This document shows positions 17,628 to 25,014 of a stretch of 64,000 nt of DNA, piece by piece; the stretch's first letter is position 1; every line of letters starts with the position of its first letter. The notes beneath the pieces were generated by a model. That model had not been told where the DNA came from and ran no database searches. It saw nothing but the letters and a program-made list of their open reading frames with translations. The stretch covers positions 81,220 to 145,219 of the forward strand of contig NZ_CP046053.1 in NCBI RefSeq assembly GCF_004802635.2, read 5' to 3'. Source of the DNA: Methylocystis heyeri (GTDB taxonomy: Bacteria; Pseudomonadota; Alphaproteobacteria; Rhizobiales; Beijerinckiaceae). The translations under genes and the position numbers were made by a program.

Positions 17628-19083
17628 CTTAGCAGCGCGGTGAAAAAGTCGGGGTTCGATCAATCGGGTTCTGGCATGACGACGACGGTGAAGATGGCCG
17701 GCGCGCCCTCGAATTCGGCGATGATGATGATTGCCGCGGCAATATCCGTCTGAACTGCGAACAAGAGGGCGTTTTTGGCGCTCGCAGCCTCCTTCGGCGT
17801 GCCGCATCCGGTGAGCGCACGCATCAGCACGCCGAGATTGAACCCAGCGACGTGGATCAGGTATCGTTTGGCGACATTCTCGCGGCCTCGAAGCCAAGCC
17901 CGACGCATGCCGCCGCGATCGAGCACATGGGCGAAGCTGCGTTCGACCAGTTCGCCGCGCTTGCGCATGGCGGCGCGTCCGACGCCGGATTTCAGCCGCG
18001 CGCGGTTGGCGTAGACCGCGTCACGCGCCGCTTCGTCGCCTCGCCAGCGTAAATAGCCTTTCGCCGGCAAAGGCTCGGCGATCCGGCTCTTCCAGTCGCC
18101 GTCGTCGAGGTCCTTCAAAACCTCGCGCGAATGATAGCCCTTGTCCGCGATGATTTCGCAGGGATCGTCCGGCGTCGGCGCGAGGCCGACGGCGGAGAGA
18201 TTGGCCTTCGCCGTCTCCAGCGTGTCGCCGAGCGTCGTCGTATCGCCCTTGTCGGCCTCATGGATCGGCGCGGCGACGATCACGCCTGTGTCGAGATCGA
18301 CCGCGTGCTCCGGCTTGTAGGCGAGATGCGTCGTCCCGTCCTTCATCCGCGCGATCTTCGCCTCGGCGTCCGTGGCGCTCGTCCAATCCTCGTTCGAGAG
18401 CTTCTTAGCCGTGCGCTTGCGGTCGAAACGCGCCAAATCCTCGGCGCTCGGGGTCGCGATCCCGCTTTCCTTCGCCATGCGTTCGAGCATCGCGTGATAA
18501 GTCTCGCCATTGTCGCGCCGCACGATGCTGCGCAGCGCCGCGTTCGCCTCCATGGTCGAACCGTCGACACCGATCCGCTCGCCCTTCACGAGGCCGCGCT
18601 CGGCGACGAGCTTCAGGACGAAGCCGAAAACCTTCTCGTGAACCTCGTGCGGCAGACGCGAGCGCGTCTTCGACAGCCACGAATGATCCGGAACTTTCTC
18701 GCGCGTCGAAAGACGCAGGAAATCCCGCAGCGAAAAAGAGTCCGCGCAGCGCCATACGATGCCGCGTTCGCTGTCGAGCCCTTCGAAGTAGCCGACCATG
18801 TGCATGCGGAAATAGCGCCCTGGTGGCAGCGACGGCGCGCCCATCTTCGCCGCGTAGTAGGGCTTGCAGGCGTTCTCGACGAAAACATCGAAGTCGGCGC
18901 CCTGCAAAACCTTCTGAAGCGCGTCGTAAAACGCGTGGCCGGGAGAGCGCGGAAACTCGGCCCACGTGACCACCAAATCGCCCTGCGCACCCGTCTCACG
19001 CCGCATCGCCATCAGAAAACCCCAGCCGAATCTCATCGCGAAACGGAATCAGCCGGACGCGACTTCGTCAACGGGCTGTTAGG
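17628..19083 (-). mobile_element. IS1182-type insertion sequence B
   Basis: Imperfect inverted repeats (about 18 of 24 positions) at 17628-17651 and 19060-19083 flank a second, different transposase gene. The boundaries are less certain than for insertion sequence A. Confidence 0.6.
17660..19036 (-). CDS. DDE transposase, IS1182-like
   Basis: A 458-residue transposase unrelated in detail to the neighbouring one. The N-terminal region has PPGRYFRMHMVGYFEG and VPDHSWLSKTRSRL. The catalytic region has IGVDGSTMEAN (Asp), IIADKGYHSREVL (Asp) and a C-terminal RGELVERSFAHVLDRGGMRR (Glu). It appears complete. A 326-aa frame on the opposite strand is an antisense shadow. The codon usage is backbone-like, unlike the low-GC passenger genes around it. 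Confidence 0.85.
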   Translation of the reverse strand: MRFGWGFLMAMRRETGAQGDLVVTWAEFPRSPGHAFYDALQKVLQGADFDVFVENACKPYYAAKMGAPSLPPGRYFRMHMVGYFEGLDSERGIVWRCADSFSLRDFLRLSTREKVPDHSWLSKTRSRLPHEVHEKVFGFVLKLVAERGLVKGERIGVDGSTMEANAALRSIVRRDNGETYHAMLERMAKESGIATPSAEDLARFDRKRTAKKLSNEDWTSATDAEAKIARMKDGTTHLAYKPEHAVDLDTGVIVAAPIHEADKGDTTTLGDTLETAKANLSAVGLAPTPDDPCEIIADKGYHSREVLKDLDDGDWKSRIAEPLPAKGYLRWRGDEAARDAVYANRARLKSGVGRAAMRKRGELVERSFAHVLDRGGMRRAWLRGRENVAKRYLIHVAGFNLGVLMRALTGCGTPKEAASAKNALLFAVQTDIAAAIIIIAEFEGAPAIFTVVVMPEPD

Positions 19084-19177
19084 AGGCTTGCGAAACTCGA
19101 TTGCCTTTTGAAGGCGTTCTGAAAGGGGATTATGAATGGAAAAAGCCCCCTATTTTTCCGAGGGCGCCCCGCACCAA

Positions 19178-19205
19178 CCTTACGCAAACGACCGTTTGCG
19201 TAAGG
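19178..19205. repeat. Perfect 13-bp-arm palindrome, possible recombination site
   Basis: CCTTACGCAAACG (19178-19190) and CGTTTGCGTAAGG (19193-19205) form a perfect inverted repeat with a 2-bp spacer. On the minus strand CGTACGCTAAGG follows within 35 bp, echoing Tn3-family end sequence. This could be a remnant resolution or recombination site of the parent transposon; no recombinase gene is left in the element. Confidence 0.45.
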
Positions 19206-19274
19206 ACGCTGAATTTTCGCGGCTTGCGCCTTAGCGTACGATTTTGGACAGATCGTATAGCGACCCCGGATAGG

Positions 19275-19700
19275 CTAGCGCGCGGTCGCTTTCAAGAATG
19301 TGGTCTTGTCATCAGAAGACATGTCGTCCCACGCCCCCTCGATGAAAGTAGCTGTCGCCATTTGCTGTTGGGTGAAAGAGGCGCCCTTTGATTCCATGTT
19401 TGCGGCGAAGCCGAACATCACATCTGAAGACTGTGGAGACATGAAGCCATGCATAATATATGCTGCTGGGACAGAAAGGCGACTGGAAAACGTCATTACT
19501 CCGTCGAAGAACTCCTTCTCTTTTCGATTGTTACCAATCCAAGACGGCCGTTTGCCCCAAACGTCGATCTCGGACTGGCGTAACGCCACTTTAAAGTCGT
19601 GATCATTGAGTTCAGCATTTTTATTTCCAAATATTGCACTAAGAATACCCATCTTATATATTTCCTTTTCGGCGCTAGTATTGCACTCTTCACAGTGCAT
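19275..19700 (-). CDS. Hypothetical protein, passenger gene
   Basis: 141 residues from the ATG at 19700, or shorter from an internal Met (MGILSAIFGNKN). It is a soluble alpha-helical protein without a domain I recognise; it ends MSSDDKTTFLKATAR. Its start lies within copy 2 of the 35-bp leader repeat, the same arrangement as the gene at 15420-15986. Low GC compared with the backbone. Confidence 0.5.
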   Translation of the reverse strand: MHCEECNTSAEKEIYKMGILSAIFGNKNAELNDHDFKVALRQSEIDVWGKRPSWIGNNRKEKEFFDGVMTFSSRLSVPAAYIMHGFMSPQSSDVMFGFAANMESKGASFTQQQMATATFIEGAWDDMSSDDKTTFLKATAR

Positions 19701-19732
19701 TCTATTCGCCTCGGGCGAACTTCCGCAACGGG
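19698..19732 (-). repeat. 35-bp passenger-gene leader repeat, copy 2
   Basis: 33 of 35 bases identical to 15991-16025. It is intact here and continues to 19760 with weaker similarity to the sequence right of insertion sequence A. Confidence 0.7.
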
Positions 19733-19883
19733 TCGATTCCGGCCTTTTCGCAGCCCTCTCACCTCCCCCTTACAAATCGCAAATATTCACGATGAATAGC
19801 AGGAATGGTTTTGCTGTTTTCGTGATTATTGATCTCACGCGAGAACAGCGCGGCACACGAATGAGGCAATAGGAGTGCATCAA

Positions 19884-20219
19884 ATGTCCCGATATCATGC
19901 AAGTGTTCATTACAATGATTGGAAAGGCTCTGCCGCCGCCGACAATGCGGACCTGCGCGGCCTCCATGCGCTACTCTCCGAACGCCGACTGATCAGCAGA
20001 AATGAGGTAGTTGTCCGCTTCAAAGCCAATGTTTGGATACATCACACGCAGGCACTGTATTTTTCAGTTTCCGCCGACGTTTCGGAGCAGAGCGCTGTTG
20101 AGAACGCAGCTCTTAAAGTGCGGAAGGTCGACATTAGTGAGCTGTCGCCGATACAGTTCTTCGGCCTGTTCAAGCGCTTTGAAATCGCGCTCGAACATAA
20201 GGACTTTCACGCCGTTTGA
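19884..20219 (+). CDS. Hypothetical protein, 111 aa
   Basis: An unrecognised soluble protein beginning MSRYHASVHYNDWKGS and ending FEIALEHKDFHAV. The ATG at 19884 was chosen because AGGAG lies 8 bp upstream; a GTG at 19875 overlaps that site. It is probably a passenger gene of the Tn3-like element. The opening residues resemble small nucleic-acid-modification or stress proteins only vaguely, so no function is proposed. Confidence 0.5.
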   Translation: MSRYHASVHYNDWKGSAAADNADLRGLHALLSERRLISRNEVVVRFKANVWIHHTQALYFSVSADVSEQSAVENAALKVRKVDISELSPIQFFGLFKRFEIALEHKDFHAV

Positions 20220-20497
20220 ATACGAAGGGCCAGAGGAGAGGACTGACAAGTCGCCAGTGCGAGTTCCTGCTCGGCCGTCGAAACTCGTGCATAACCGATC
20301 CGGACCATCGACATTCACCGGGGTTCGTCCGCTTTCTCGTCCGGCAATCATCTTGTCCGGTTTGCCATTGTCAAGCGTGTTTCCGGACAGATCGCGGATG
20401 ACCGGGAAACGGCCTATTGCCGGACAAGCTTGTGGAGTGGCGGATGGCGCCTGGAATCCGGCGCGGGCGGGTTCCTGCTCGGTTTCCGCGCCCCGGC
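20220..20497. other. Intergenic region inside the Tn3-like element
   Basis: Frames on both strands are open over much of this stretch but none has a convincing start or recognisable product. Possibly a degraded gene. Confidence 0.4.
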
Positions 20498-20659
20498 TCA
20501 ATAGCCTTTCAGCACGCAGAACGGCGCCTCCGCGGTTCCAAACACCGACATGCCCGGCCGGACTGCGACGCAGCGATGGGTGCGGCCGTTGTCTTCTTTG
20601 CCGTCTTGCAACTCGATCTTCAGCCCCTCGGCCCGCATCTTCTGCGCCGTCGCCGCCAT
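20498..20659 (-). CDS. Small hypothetical protein or 3-prime gene fragment
   Basis: 53 residues from the ATG at 20659 (MAATAQKMRAEGLK), ending FGTAEAPFCVLKGY. The N-terminus abuts a Tn3-type end-like sequence at 20663, so this may be the surviving 3-prime end of a longer gene. No family assigned. Confidence 0.4.
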   Translation of the reverse strand: MAATAQKMRAEGLKIELQDGKEDNGRTHRCVAVRPGMSVFGTAEAPFCVLKGY

Positions 20660-20662
20660 GCT

Positions 20663-20700
20663 GGGGTCGTTTGCGGGAGAGGGCGGAATCCTACGCCAGG
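20663..20700 (+). repeat. Internal Tn3-type end-like sequence
   Basis: Starts GGGGTCGTTTGCGGGAGAGG and continues with CGGAATCCTACGC, a third copy of the outer inverted-repeat sequence inside the element. It points toward the right end at 20909, 247 bp away. The 5-bp flanks do not match, so it is not part of a recent separate insertion. Confidence 0.6.
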
Positions 20701-20814
20701 GGCGTTTCAATCGTAGCCGCTTAGGAAAATTGATTGTGGCACGGGTTAAGATACAGAAATTCAGAGGGTTCTGGCCGAATTCCCGGCTTTCTTAAATCCT
20801 AGTTTGCGATTGGA

Positions 20815-20909
20815 TACTCCCTCTTTCCCGCTCAATTCGGCGTAACCATATGAATTCAATATCATACGCGCGTTAGCGTAGCTTTTCGCCCTCTCCCGCA
20901 AACGACCCC
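20815..20909 (-). repeat. Right terminal inverted repeat, 95 bp
   Basis: Complement of 14703-14797 with four mismatches. The outer end is GGGGTCG on the minus strand. Confidence 0.85.
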
Positions 20910-20914
20910 CGCAT
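20910..20914 (+). repeat. Target-site duplication, right copy
   Basis: CGCAT, identical to 14698-14702. Confidence 0.85.
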
Positions 20915-21091
20915 CGAGCGGCGCCGCTCTCAGAGAGGCTCGCAGAAGGTCGTGAGTTGCTTTTTCCGCTTTCCGTGATAAGCTCTAACCTAGTTAATCT
21001 ATTGTTTTAGTTCCATAATTAGCATTATGCGAATCAACTGACAGAAAGACAGACAGCAGCTCGCTCGCTCGGACCGCTCTAACAAACAGCT

Positions 21092-21667
21092 TCAGAGATC
21101 GGCGTGGCGCTTCGCAAGCCTTGCCGAAAGCTGGATGAGTTTTTGGGTTTTCAGGATGTCGACAAACGCGGGCGCCGAGACGCGCGTCATGTTGAGATTG
21201 CGCCGCGCATTCGCGAGGGAGGCAGTCGTAAGCTCTGGGGCGGAATCAAAGAGATCAGCCAGAAATGCGTCCGGGGTTTGCCTGCTCAAGCCATGCTTCC
21301 GCAGCTCCTTTTCCGGGAAATCACGAAGATTCCAGGTGAGGATTACGGACGCGCGACTGGCGATCCCAGCCGCGACGACATGACGATCGTTTGGATCCGG
21401 CAAGGTGACCGCGCCAATGTGTTCGTCGTAGGGGGCGATCAAGGCGTGCGGCAGAGCCGCGTTCATCAGGTTCCGTGTGATCTGCAAGCGCTCAATAGAA
21501 ATCGCGGGCGCGTTAGCCGCCAGATTCCGAATCCATTCCTCGTGAATTTCATCCGTCCAACGCGCCTCGACCAAGTGGTCTACCGCCGTTTGCACGACGA
21601 TATTCCTCAGATGGAAGGGATAGAGAACGCATGCGTCCAAGATGACGACGGCAGGCTCAAACGCCAT
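21092..21667 (-). CDS. PIN-domain toxin
   Basis: 191 residues from the ATG at 21667 (MAFEPAVVILDACVLYPF). The PIN-fold acidic residues are visible: ILDACVLYP, the central ARWTDEIHEEW and LPDPNDRHVVAAGI. PIN proteins of this type are ribonuclease toxins. The gene overlaps the upstream HTH gene by 11 bp, the usual toxin-antitoxin order with antitoxin first. A longer start at 21691 is possible. It probably works as a plasmid-stabilising module. Confidence 0.8.
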   Translation of the reverse strand: MAFEPAVVILDACVLYPFHLRNIVVQTAVDHLVEARWTDEIHEEWIRNLAANAPAISIERLQITRNLMNAALPHALIAPYDEHIGAVTLPDPNDRHVVAAGIASRASVILTWNLRDFPEKELRKHGLSRQTPDAFLADLFDSAPELTTASLANARRNLNMTRVSAPAFVDILKTQKLIQLSARLAKRHADL

Positions 21668-22103
21668 AGAGTTGCTGAAGTTCTTCGGCATCGTCGGCGA
21701 GCGCCTTCATAACCGCGCTCTGCGCGTCAATTTTCGCCTTGAGCTCGAGCACGTCTCTCAATGTCGCGCGGCGATGCTTGCCGACATAGCGGAACGGCAG
21801 GTCGCCCACGTCCATGCGATGCACGACGAGGGGACGCGAGACGCCGAGGATACTCGCCGCATCGTTGGGGCTCAGTTCCTGCTCTTCGGTCAGGACTGCG
21901 ACCCGGTCGCCGTCCAGCAGATGGCCAAGAAGAGCTTCGATCAGCGCCGCAGCGTCCGGCGGCAACGACAGGGTCTGATCGGAGCCGGACCGGCGCTTGA
22001 CCCGCACCTCAACTTGGTCGCCCTTTGCCAGCTTGCCCAAGCGGCCGGCCTCCTTCCGAGCGGCATGGGACAACTCAACGAACTGAAGCACCTGGGTGGT
22101 CAT
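21657..22103 (-). CDS. HTH (excisionase-type) antitoxin for the PIN toxin
   Basis: 148 residues from the ATG at 22103 (MTTQVLQFVELSH). The second half contains a MerR/excisionase-type DNA-binding helix-turn-helix: LSPNDAASILGVSRPLVVHRM followed by the wing PFRYVGKHRR. It is coupled to the PIN gene by an 11-bp overlap. Likely an autorepressing antitoxin; the AT-rich stretch 22137-22165, with repeated AAGTG, is a candidate operator. Confidence 0.75.
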   Translation of the reverse strand: MTTQVLQFVELSHAARKEAGRLGKLAKGDQVEVRVKRRSGSDQTLSLPPDAAALIEALLGHLLDGDRVAVLTEEQELSPNDAASILGVSRPLVVHRMDVGDLPFRYVGKHRRATLRDVLELKAKIDAQSAVMKALADDAEELQQLYGV

Positions 22104-22300
22104 GGCCGATTCCCCTTTAACCTCAATGTAGCCCAATTGCGCCTTAAGTGCAATAAGTGAAAGTTGCGCGGGCGAGTGGATCGAAACAGGATCTCTCCTC
22201 TGCGTCGACGACGCGGGCCAACCAGTGATAGGCGACTCACGCGCCGGTGCGGAGACCCGAGCCTTACCCGGCATGCTTCCCGCCGCGCTTCTCCTTACGC

Positions 22301-22723
22301 TCACCCGGCCATACGCAAGCCAATCTCGACGCCAGCTCCGAGCAGCGCCACGCCGAGCAGCATGCCCACCACCAACCATTGCAACATTTGCCTTCGCGCC
22401 GCGTCACGCGCAACATCCCTCGCCGCGCTCGCGATCGCTTTCGCCAGATCGGCTTTGGCGGCCTCGACGCTTGCGCGTATCGTGGCGTCGGCGGTAGTTC
22501 GCGTCTCGTCTAAAATTCGCTTGGCTTCCTTGCCAATCTCCTTGGGAAATTGACGATAGAGACTTTCGTAAAATTGTAGCGCGTAGAGCACCAGCCACAG
22601 CGCATCATTGTCGCGCAATCCCAAGGCGCTCTGAACGCGCCGCAGTTGGTCGCGTTCCGCAATCGTCGCGGCGCGGCCGAGCAATCTTTCGTATGCCGTT
22701 TCGACCCGGGTTTCCTCAGGCAT
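22301..22723 (-). CDS. traM: TraM-like conjugation protein
   Basis: A 140-residue protein from the ATG at 22723. The bulk is helical (VETAYERLLGRAATIAERDQL, ASVEAAKADLAKAIASAARD) and the C-terminus is one transmembrane segment (LVVGMLLGVALLGAGVEIGL). Size, C-terminal anchor and position after a ParA-like TraL and a TraK-like protein match TraM of IncP plasmids. It overlaps the TraL gene by 8 bp. Confidence 0.7.
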   Translation of the reverse strand: MPEETRVETAYERLLGRAATIAERDQLRRVQSALGLRDNDALWLVLYALQFYESLYRQFPKEIGKEAKRILDETRTTADATIRASVEAAKADLAKAIASAARDVARDAARRQMLQWLVVGMLLGVALLGAGVEIGLRMAG

Positions 22724-23399
22724 CGACGAGCCCAGGGAAAATCTTGTTGACCTCTTCGAGCCAACGGCGCAGTTCGGCGCGGTTGCCAATGGGCATGGTT
22801 CGCCATGCTTTGGCGATGCTCAACCGATCGCTGTAGAGTGCGTCGCTCACCCGGTCGGCCATATCGGGAAACAAGACCGAGCGCCCGCCCTTCCTTTCAA
22901 CGGCCTTTTTCACATCCGAGCCATTGTAGAGCTCGAACTTCGCGTCGGCGCCGAAGTAGCCGTTTTTCACCACGTGCAGCGCGGAATTTCCAATCGCCTC
23001 CACATAATCTTGCATCAGTTCGAGACTGTCGCGCTGGCGGTTGATGACCCACAAGGTCACCAGATTCCTTTGCAACTCGTCGAGCGATTTGCTGAGGGTC
23101 CCGCCATATTGCGCGACCCCCACGTTGTTGCGCGCCGCCGTGTTGACGACGACCACGCATTCCCTGTGCTCGTCGCAAATGTTGACGAACTGAATCCAGC
23201 CATCCGCGTCGTCCAGATTGACGAGTTTGCAGGTCACTTCCTCTTCGTAGGATTTCAGGACGTCAGGGTTCGACGTGTCGGCGTCGATCAAAAACACCTC
23301 GTCGTCATTCTCCTTGAGATAATGGACGAGCGCCATCGTCACGAGCGATTTGCCGACGCCGCCCTTGCTGCCGCCGACGACATAGATTGGCTTATTCAT
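22716..23399 (-). CDS. traL: TraL-like ParA-family ATPase
   Basis: 227 residues from the ATG at 23399. It has a deviant Walker A typical of ParA/MinD proteins (GGSKGGVGKS, residues 9-18) and FLIDADTSNPD as the switch region. In IncP plasmids an equivalent ATPase, TraL, is encoded beside oriT. A segregation ParA is less likely because there is no ParB partner and TraK/TraM-like genes flank it. Longer starts to 23450 overlap the TraK end. Confidence 0.8.
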   Translation of the reverse strand: MNKPIYVVGGSKGGVGKSLVTMALVHYLKENDDEVFLIDADTSNPDVLKSYEEEVTCKLVNLDDADGWIQFVNICDEHRECVVVVNTAARNNVGVAQYGGTLSKSLDELQRNLVTLWVINRQRDSLELMQDYVEAIGNSALHVVKNGYFGADAKFELYNGSDVKKAVERKGGRSVLFPDMADRVSDALYSDRLSIAKAWRTMPIGNRAELRRWLEEVNKIFPGLVDA

Positions 23400-23410
23400 C
23401 GAATGGTCTC

Positions 23411-24034
23411 CTAAATTGTGTCTCGATCGCGTCGGAGCGGAAACGACCACGCCGGCACGACTTCTCCGCCCTCGGTTCCAGAGTTCTCCGCTCGAGCCGC
23501 CGCGCCCGGTTTCGGGGGCTTCGGCATCGGCGGGATTTCACGACGTTCCGACTCCGCCGCTTCCCCAGCTCTCGCCTGGCCGATGGGCTTCGGCGGCTTT
23601 GGCATGGGGGGAACCGCCGGCTGCTCCGCGGCGCGCTCGACGGCGGCGGTCCCCGGTCTCGGCGCCGCCGGCAAAGAGCGCCTCTCTTCGGATGGCGCGC
23701 CGAGAGGCTTGTCGGCCCGGGCCTTCAGCTGAGGCATCGAACCGTCTTGCGGCTTCACCTTCGGCCGAGCCGTAGCGACGCCGAGGCCGATTTCCCGCGC
23801 CGGCCGTCGGCTTTGGCTGAGGTAATTTTTCAGCGTCCCTACTGAAATCTGGAGCCCGCTCTTCTGCAGAATCACTCGCAGATCGTCCAAGCTGAGATTT
23901 TTGTCTTTGCGCGCCTTTATCAGTTCGGGGGCCAGGTCTCGGATCAAAGCCGCCCGCGAGCGATGCGCCTCTCTTGGCGGTTCCGCTGCCAGGCTTTTGC
24001 GAATCGCGTTCGCCACTTCGTTAGAAAGCTTCAT
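23411..24034 (-). CDS. traK: TraK-like oriT-binding protein
   Basis: A 207-residue protein. The N-terminal ~80 residues contain a helix-turn-helix like that of TraK-type proteins (LIKARKDKNLSLDDLRVIL, ISVGTLKNYLSQS). The rest is a Pro/Ala-rich linker with PPMPKPPKP occurring twice. It is the first gene leftward from oriT, so it probably binds oriT DNA. A 19-bp TTATAT... motif lies 10-28 bp upstream of the start. Confidence 0.7.
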   Translation of the reverse strand: MKLSNEVANAIRKSLAAEPPREAHRSRAALIRDLAPELIKARKDKNLSLDDLRVILQKSGLQISVGTLKNYLSQSRRPAREIGLGVATARPKVKPQDGSMPQLKARADKPLGAPSEERRSLPAAPRPGTAAVERAAEQPAVPPMPKPPKPIGQARAGEAAESERREIPPMPKPPKPGAAARAENSGTEGGEVVPAWSFPLRRDRDTI

Positions 24035-24043
24035 GACCGCTCA

Positions 24044-24062
24044 TTATATCAAACTGCAAATA
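24044..24062 (+). promoter_or_regulatory. Regulon operator, traK copy
   Basis: TTATATCAAACTGCAAATA, a copy of the 19-bp motif shared with 49031, 56272, 59228 and 60346. It lies 10 bp upstream of the traK start codon. Confidence 0.55.
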
Positions 24063-24498
24063 GCGTCCAGCTTCAAAATCACCAAGGCTTTCACGCATTC
24101 GTAGTCGGCTGGTTTCCGCACTCGTGCCGACATCCACTCCTTACGCTTTCTCTGCCCTCTTCCGACATCGCCTGGACAGTCACCCAAACGGTGACGGCGC
24201 ATTACCGAAAAAATGCCCAACCGGTGCCCGACCGATGACGGGTCGGGCCCAAATTATTGCGAGTTCGTTCGAAGCGAGCACCAAGGTGACGCCAGAACGA
24301 TGACACGGTGATGCCATGACGATGCCGAGCACGTGTCTTCAATTATTAAGATAAGCTACCTATTTGTTACGCAATTGTGGCGCATCTATGCTTTTGGCCA
24401 TTCTATAAAAATGACGCAAAATGCCTCCAATAAATCTAACAAAGTATCAAGAAATCATACAGATGAAGATATATGAGCTGTTTAGAGAATATGTTATG

Positions 24499-24505
24499 GC
24501 AGGAT
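24499..24505 (-). other. Putative nic site
   Basis: The minus strand reads GGTATCCTGCC, which contains the YATCCTG|Y nic consensus of IncP/VirD2-type relaxases. It lies about 105 bp before traJ, within the intergenic region expected to hold oriT. Confidence 0.65.
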
Positions 24506-24557
24506 ACCGAAAATGTAATACATTTTCTTGTGTGCCCTCGCCGGACGGGCTAAGATC

Positions 24558-24590
24558 GCGTTCGGCAGTTTGGCAAGCCAAACCGAACGC
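24558..24590. promoter_or_regulatory. Imperfect hairpin before traJ
   Basis: GCGTTCGGCAGTTTGGC (24558-24574) pairs with GCCAAACCGAACGC (24577-24590) apart from a short bulge. It ends 19 bp before the traJ ATG and could be a relaxosome-accessory binding site or limit translation. Confidence 0.45.
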
Positions 24591-24609
24591 TCAAAAACGA
24601 CGCGCCGAC

Positions 24610-25014
24610 ATGACGGAACCCAAAGCGAAATCCCGAAAGAAAGCGCTCATGCGAACGGTCCGCATGAGCGAAGAGGAGTTCGAACTCTTTGCCGGCTTCT
24701 GCGCTTCACAGGGCCTCACGACGAGTGAAGCGCTCCGCAGGCTCGCGCGATCGGCGGCGCTTCTCGGCCCAACACTGACCGGCGAAGCGCGGGCGGAGAT
24801 CGTCGCGCTCACGCGTCAGATGCGGGCGATCGGAACGAACCTCAATCAGGCGGTCCACCGCATGAACGCGGGCCACATGGTTCCCGAAGACGAAATGACG
24901 CGCTACCTCGACGGGGTTCACGGGACGATCGTGGAGCTCGATCGCCTGTATCGCTCCTTGTGCGCCAGAGCCCATAAACGCGCCGTGCAGGCAGTTGCGA
25001 GGCCTGTCGCATGA
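24610..25014 (+). CDS. traJ: TraJ/MobC-like relaxosome accessory protein
   Basis: A 134-residue ribbon-helix-helix protein. The RHH opens with MRTVRMSEEEFELFAGFCASQG and continues with LTTSEALRRL. The C-terminal part has the MobC-like helix LTRQMRAIGTNLNQAVHRMN. Such proteins bind oriT and recruit the relaxase. The ATG at 24610 was chosen over upstream frames because it gives a compact RHH start. It overlaps the relaxase gene by 4 bp (ATGA at 25011-25014). Confidence 0.8.
   Translation: MTEPKAKSRKKALMRTVRMSEEEFELFAGFCASQGLTTSEALRRLARSAALLGPTLTGEARAEIVALTRQMRAIGTNLNQAVHRMNAGHMVPEDEMTRYLDGVHGTIVELDRLYRSLCARAHKRAVQAVARPVA

Larger units (their letters stand above)
14703..20909. mobile_element. 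Non-autonomous Tn3-family-like element, 6.2 kb
   Basis: The element is bounded by 95-bp inverted repeats (about 91/95 identical) that start GGGGTCGTTTGCGGGAG and carry TACGCTAAC around position 38, the form of Tn3-family ends. It is flanked by a 5-bp direct repeat CGCAT. No Tn3 transposase or resolvase is present, so it would have to be mobilised in trans, like mobile insertion cassettes. It carries low-GC passenger genes, two nested DDE insertion sequences and a possible recombination site. Its GC content is visibly lower than the flanking plasmid DNA in 14900-15800 and 19300-20200. Confidence 0.85.
24035..24609. other. oriT: Origin of transfer (oriT) region
   Basis: This AT-rich non-coding stretch lies between divergent traK and traJ genes, the oriT position of IncP plasmids. 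It contains several inverted repeats (GTCACC-N5-GGTGAC near 24178-24195; GCCCGACC at 24226-24233 with GGTCGGGC at 24241-24248) and a run of GGTGACGCC/CGATGAC-like direct repeats from 24190 to 24320. A nic-consensus sequence is present at 24499-24505. Confidence 0.75.

Noticed and set aside
18131..19111. 326-aa open frame on the plus strand
   Set aside because: Antisense to the transposase of insertion sequence B.
20663..20909. Separate 247-bp miniature Tn3-type element
   Set aside because: The two ends face each other, but the 5-bp flanks differ (ATGCT versus CGCAT), whereas the outer pair at 14703/20909 has a perfect duplication.
22716..23399. ParA partition gene of a ParAB system
   Set aside because: No ParB gene or centromere-like repeats nearby; TraK- and TraM-like neighbours and oriT make TraL the better reading.
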